Below, piece after piece: positions 5,755 through 9,088 of a stretch of DNA of 9,088 nucleotides. Both the position numbers and the translations under genes were made by a program. Under the pieces are notes generated by a model, which did no database searches, was not told the origin of the DNA, and saw nothing but the letters and a program-made list of their open reading frames with translations. This DNA is from Treponema sp. (GTDB lineage: Bacteria; Spirochaetota; Spirochaetia; Treponematales; Treponemataceae): positions 1 to 9,088 of the forward strand of contig JAFYDO010000192.1 of the NCBI GenBank assembly GCA_017544745.1. The letters are read 5' to 3'. Numbering within the stretch: position 1 is the stretch's first letter; the number at the start of each line of letters is the position of its first letter.

Positions 5755-8700
5755 GTGGAAATCGTAATTTCAATTCTCATTGCATCTGTAATATCTCTTG
5801 GCATTTCAATTTATTTTCACGAGATGAGCAAGAAAAATAATGCCATGGAAAAAGTTAAGCATTATGCAGATGTACGAACAAAAGACATGGACGAATCCTT
5901 TAAGGAGCTGGAAAAACGCTTTAATATTCTGATTGCAGAATTTGATTCACGCCAGACCCAGGCAAATGCTGCAGTTAAACTTCTTGGAAAGCAGCAGGAT
6001 GAATTCAATCAGAAAATCAAGAGTCTGGACACCAGCATAAAATCGGTTCAGCATATCGAAGATAAGATAAACAGTTATTCGTCACTTTTGAACGACCTTG
6101 ATGAAATGGCAGGACAGGTAGAAGAAAACCTCCTGCGCATTCAGAAGGAAAGCACCATTGTAAACAAACTCAACGACCGTCTGGACAAACAGCAGCAGAC
6201 TGTAGACAATATCGACAAAAAAATCCCGCAGATTTCGGAGCATTTTTCCAAGGAAAACGAAGAGCAGCTTAAGGCTGTTGGAACCACCCTCCTTGATGAA
6301 TACAAAAACTATGCAAACAAGATTGCGGCAGAAATCAAAAAGTCTCAGGCAGAAGCAGAAGAAGCACTTGCAAAAATCAAGCAGCAGATTCAGGATGCAT
6401 ACAATCAGGCTGCAGCAAAAGCAGAGTCTCTGGAGAATACAGCCTTTGATCATTTGAGCCAGCAGGCAACAGAACGTTCAGAACGCTATATTGCAGAACT
6501 CAAGGCACAGAACGACCAGCTGGATTCAAGAATAACAAAGGAATTCAAGGAATCGGAAACAAAGCTTATTGGCGAAATAAAGGCCGACCTTACAAAGATG
6601 AACGACAACTTTCAGCAGAGCATCGAAAAAATCAGTACCACCTACAACACAAAGGTCGAAGATCTTCACAACAAATACAATACACAGCTTGATTCAGTTG
6701 CAGGCAAAAACGAAGGAATTATTTCCAAGCTCGAAGCTCAGTTCAACAGCGACTTTACCCGCATAGATCAGAAGTGCAAATCGGATCTGGAAAAAATAAG
6801 TCAGCGCTACGAAGAAAACTACAGCACCCTTACACAAAAGTACGATACAGATTATCAGAATCTTTCTGCAAAATATGATGACGAGGTTGCAAAAATCTCT
6901 CAGAAATATGACAGCCAGCTTGGATCAATCGGTGCCAAGGGTGACAAAGAAATATCTGACATCGAAGCAAGAATTACTGCAGATATTACAAAGCTCAAAA
7001 ATGATTACACCAAATCCTTTGATACTGCAACTGCTGTAAACAACAAAAAGATAAATGAATTCAACGAATCGTTTGTTGCAGAACATCAGAAGCTCAAGGA
7101 AGAATACGAAACTGCAATTACACGCCTTGCTCAGGAAAGCACAGGAAAAATCATTGACCTTGAAAACGGTGTAAAATCTGAGCTTGATAGAATAAGCAGC
7201 GAAAGCAACGCCAAGATCGAAAGTCTTGAAAACAGCGTTAATACAGAAATTGCAGAATTCAGTGATGAATGCAAGGAACAGATCAACGGACTTCAGAACG
7301 AATACAGTCACGATCTTAATGAATTCAAAACCGATATCAGCTCTCGTCTTGATGCAGTTGAAAATGAATACGAGAGCAAGACCTCTACACTCGAAGCAAA
7401 TATTCAGGAGCTTACCGAACGTTACGGAACTCAGGAGGAAGGACTTCAGAAGGTATTTGGCGAACGCCTCAATGCGCTTGATGAAGACTACAAACAGAAG
7501 ATTGCCGAAATCAGAATGTCTCTGGAAGACAGTATCAAAAAGTGTAATGAGACAACAGAATTCCTTAAGCATGATGTAGACGGAAACTCAAAGAGTCTGG
7601 AAACAATTCAGTCGGAGCTGGACGAACAGATCAAAGTTATGCAGGAACGCTACTCAGGTCTTTACCGCGAAGCTCTTGCAAGTGCAGACCAAAAAGAAAA
7701 AGAAGCGCTTGATAACTTTAATACTGCAGTAACTCAGAAGGTTGATGAGTACGAAGGACTTATTCAGCAGAAGATTGATTCGCTGGAAGAAAGCATTACA
7801 GAAAAAATCAGAAATATTTCTCTGCAGTCAAGTAACTCAATTCACGAAGCAGAAACTGCTATTGCAGATTTGCAGAAGGAATGTACTGCTGCAAATACAC
7901 GTGCAAACGAACTCCAGCCGGAGCTTGAAGCAAAGGTTAAGGATATCGTAAAAGAAATAGAAGACTTTAAGACCGACACAGAAATTAAGCTTAACAACAT
8001 GAACAAGTACATTTCTGATTCTGTTAAGCGTTCTGTTGCAGAGAGCGAGCAGAAGCATCTTAATATTCTTGAAGGAATTGACGAGCAGCTTTGTTCTTAC
8101 AAAAAGGATATTGAGCACAAGCTTACTCAGATTGAAAACAGCGGTGCCGATATAGACACCCTGGAAAAGAGTCTTCGTTCTGCAATGCAGGAAGTTCAGA
8201 ACCGCGTGCTTGGAGACTTTGATGAATTTACCAAGGAACAGCAGAAACGCCACGAAGACTTTTCTACACAGATTAAGCAGGATTCCGAAACAATTGAAAC
8301 CCGCCTGCACGAAATTGACAAATCCCTGGATGAGCTTAAGGCAACTGCAACCGGCAGCATGAGTGCCAAGCTTGAATCCTTTGAAAAGGCCTTTGACAAT
8401 AATATTCAGACAACCAACAACGAAATTGAATCTGAGCTTTCTGGCTGGAAGCTTACAATGGATACAAGACTTACAGACCTTAAGAATTCTTTTGACACTT
8501 CGCGCAAGGAAATTGAACAGCACTATCAGAATGAACTCAAGAGCGAGCTGGAAGCAATTCAGGCTAGAACAGTTGAACAGTACGAAAAGCTTGCAGATTC
8601 TGTAGACAAGGTTAAGCTTGGAATGGAATCTAACATTCAGGAGATTCAGGAAACCTTTGGAGATTTCCAGGAAGAAACAAGATCAAAGATCAGTGCACTT

Positions 8701-9088
8701 TCTACAAGTACAGACAAGGAGCTTAAGACCGAGCTTGAACGAACTGTGAGTCAGGTTCAGGCAAACTTGAACCGTGTACAGGAAGAGCTTCTTGCAGACC
8801 TTAAGTCTTTTGAAGAGGGTCTTAGAGAGAGACAGGATACAGGTAACTCTTCTATTGATGCAGCACTTTCAGAATTTAATACCTGGAAGCAGCAGCTGCG
8901 TTCACAGCTTGATGGAGCCAGCGAAGTTTTCCAGCAGGAGCTTGAATCCTTTAAGACAAACTCAAAGGACAGCCTGGACGAAGCAAGTCAGAAAATCAGT
9001 CAGGATATGCTTGCTTATGCCGCAGGAATTCAGGATCAGCAGAACGAGCTTAATGACAAAATTGAATCTCTGCAGAACAAAACAGAGA
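5755..9088 (+). CDS. Giant membrane-anchored coiled-coil protein, spirochete coiled-coil (SpiroCoCo-like) type, 3' partial
   Basis: The frame is open from 5755 to the right edge, giving at least 1111 residues. Residues 3-21 (IVISILIASV followed by ISLGISIYF) form one membrane segment, followed by positive residues (MSKKNN, EKVKH), so the long remainder should lie in the cytoplasm. Everything after it is predicted helix rich in Glu, Lys, Gln, Asp and Ser, with almost no Pro or Cys. Residues 239-601 form 33 unbroken eleven-residue units; later parts also show hydrophobics spaced 4-3-4, with Trp motifs such as LSGWKLTMD and FNTWKQQLR. The GTG start is supported by a stop at 5749-5751 and a GGTGGGG site 8 bases upstream; the next start, ATG at 5824, would remove the membrane segment. 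From memory it fits the family databases call SpiroCoCo. A structural or cell-envelope/filament-associated role is a guess. RmuC has a similar membrane-plus-coil N-terminus, but no nuclease domain is visible in this window. Confidence 0.85.
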   Translation, partial: MEIVISILIASVISLGISIYFHEMSKKNNAMEKVKHYADVRTKDMDESFKELEKRFNILIAEFDSRQTQANAAVKLLGKQQDEFNQKIKSLDTSIKSVQHIEDKINSYSSLLNDLDEMAGQVEENLLRIQKESTIVNKLNDRLDKQQQTVDNIDKKIPQISEHFSKENEEQLKAVGTTLLDEYKNYANKIAAEIKKSQAEAEEALAKIKQQIQDAYNQAAAKAESLENTAFDHLSQQATERSERYIAELKAQNDQLDSRITKEFKESETKLIGEIKADLTKMNDNFQQSIEKISTTYNTKVEDLHNKYNTQLDSVAGKNEGIISKLEAQFNSDFTRIDQKCKSDLEKISQRYEENYSTLTQKYDTDYQNLSAKYDDEVAKISQKYDSQLGSIGAKGDKEISDIEARITADITKLKNDYTKSFDTATAVNNKKINEFNESFVAEHQKLKEEYETAITRLAQESTGKIIDLENGVKSELDRISSESNAKIESLENSVNTEIAEFSDECKEQINGLQNEYSHDLNEFKTDISSRLDAVENEYESKTSTLEANIQELTERYGTQEEGLQKVFGERLNALDEDYKQKIAEIRMSLEDSIKKCNETTEFLKHDVDGNSKSLETIQSELDEQIKVMQERYSGLYREALASADQKEKEALDNFNTAVTQKVDEYEGLIQQKIDSLEESITEKIRNISLQSSNSIHEAETAIADLQKECTAANTRANELQPELEAKVKDIVKEIEDFKTDTEIKLNNMNKYISDSVKRSVAESEQKHLNILEGIDEQLCSYKKDIEHKLTQIENSGADIDTLEKSLRSAMQEVQNRVLGDFDEFTKEQQKRHEDFSTQIKQDSETIETRLHEIDKSLDELKATATGSMSAKLESFEKAFDNNIQTTNNEIESELSGWKLTMDTRLTDLKNSFDTSRKEIEQHYQNELKSELEAIQARTVEQYEKLADSVDKVKLGMESNIQEIQETFGDFQEETRSKISALSTSTDKELKTELERTVSQVQANLNRVQEELLADLKSFEEGLRERQDTGNSSIDAALSEFNTWKQQLRSQLDGASEVFQQELESFKTNSKDSLDEASQKISQDMLAYAAGIQDQQNELNDKIESLQNKTE
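6469..7557 (+). repeat. Array of 33 eleven-residue (hendecad) coiled-coil units in the giant protein
   Basis: Read in steps of 33 bases from 6469, each unit ends in a hydrophobic or aromatic residue in 31 of 33 cases. From 6568 to 7359 the core falls mostly at positions 4, 8 and 11 (SQRYEENYSTL, TQKYDTDYQNL, SAKYDDEVAKI, SQKYDSQLGSI); from 7393 it shifts to 4, 7 and 11. The repetition is at the protein level; the DNA units are diverged. Confidence 0.75.

Noticed and set aside
6925..8523. Minus-strand open frames (6925-7572 and 7837-8523) rich in Phe, Leu, Cys and Val
   Set aside because: They are complements of Lys/Glu/Gln-rich coiled-coil codons, which automatically give hydrophobic antisense frames. 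They lack start signals and could be mistaken for membrane proteins.

Overview
The window looks like a chromosomal segment of a gut- or rumen-type Treponema (Spirochaetota), though this is inferred from protein style alone. The evidence is a giant membrane-anchored coiled-coil protein of the sort seen in spirochetes, a secreted beta-barrel-like protein ending in Phe, treponeme-like thiamine-type ABC transporter genes, and moderate-to-low GC with strong AGGAGG ribosome sites. Complete argJ and argB genes argue against the auxotrophic T. pallidum group.

Layout. (1) Bases 2-1755, plus strand: the 3' part of a two-domain ABC permease (thiP-like), overlapping by ATGA the gene for its ATPase (thiQ-like). 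The end of the permease gene and the front third of the ATPase gene carry inverted copies of an exact 22-bp repeat. In the ATPase the copy, with an adjoining 21-bp-period duplication, lies inside the reading frame as an extra hydrophilic segment. (2) Bases 4855-1742, minus strand: argJ, argB and a signal-peptide-bearing probable outer-membrane protein, separated by only 2 and 10 bp, so probably one operon. Its last gene overlaps the end of the ATPase gene tail to tail by 14 bp. (3) Bases 4856-5028: a compact divergent regulatory region. It holds a sigma70-like argJ promoter, two tandem ARG-box-like operators with the classic 21-bp centre spacing (one covering the -10 box), a hairpin-forming interspersed repeat, and a promoter facing right. 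(4) Bases 5029-9088, plus strand: a HAD-family hydrolase that may be read from a leaderless GTG, then, 24 bp on, a coiled-coil protein of more than 1111 residues that runs off the right edge. Part of it is an uninterrupted array of 33 eleven-residue (hendecad) units.

How the genes work together. ThiP/ThiQ-like proteins would form the inner-membrane part of a thiamine (or related) importer whose binding protein is outside the window. ArgJ and ArgB supply the first committed steps of arginine synthesis. The operator and an ArgB N-terminal helix of the arginine-sensitive class suggest control by arginine both at transcription and at the enzyme. The outer-membrane gene would share the transcriptional control. 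The HAD protein and the coiled-coil protein are probably co-transcribed, but no functional link is visible. No gene-free stretch exceeds 300 bases. I found no RNA genes, CRISPR array, transposase or convincing intrinsic terminator. The most notable items are the ARG-box operator on an operon that includes an outer-membrane protein, the repeat invasion of the transporter genes, and the hendecad array.
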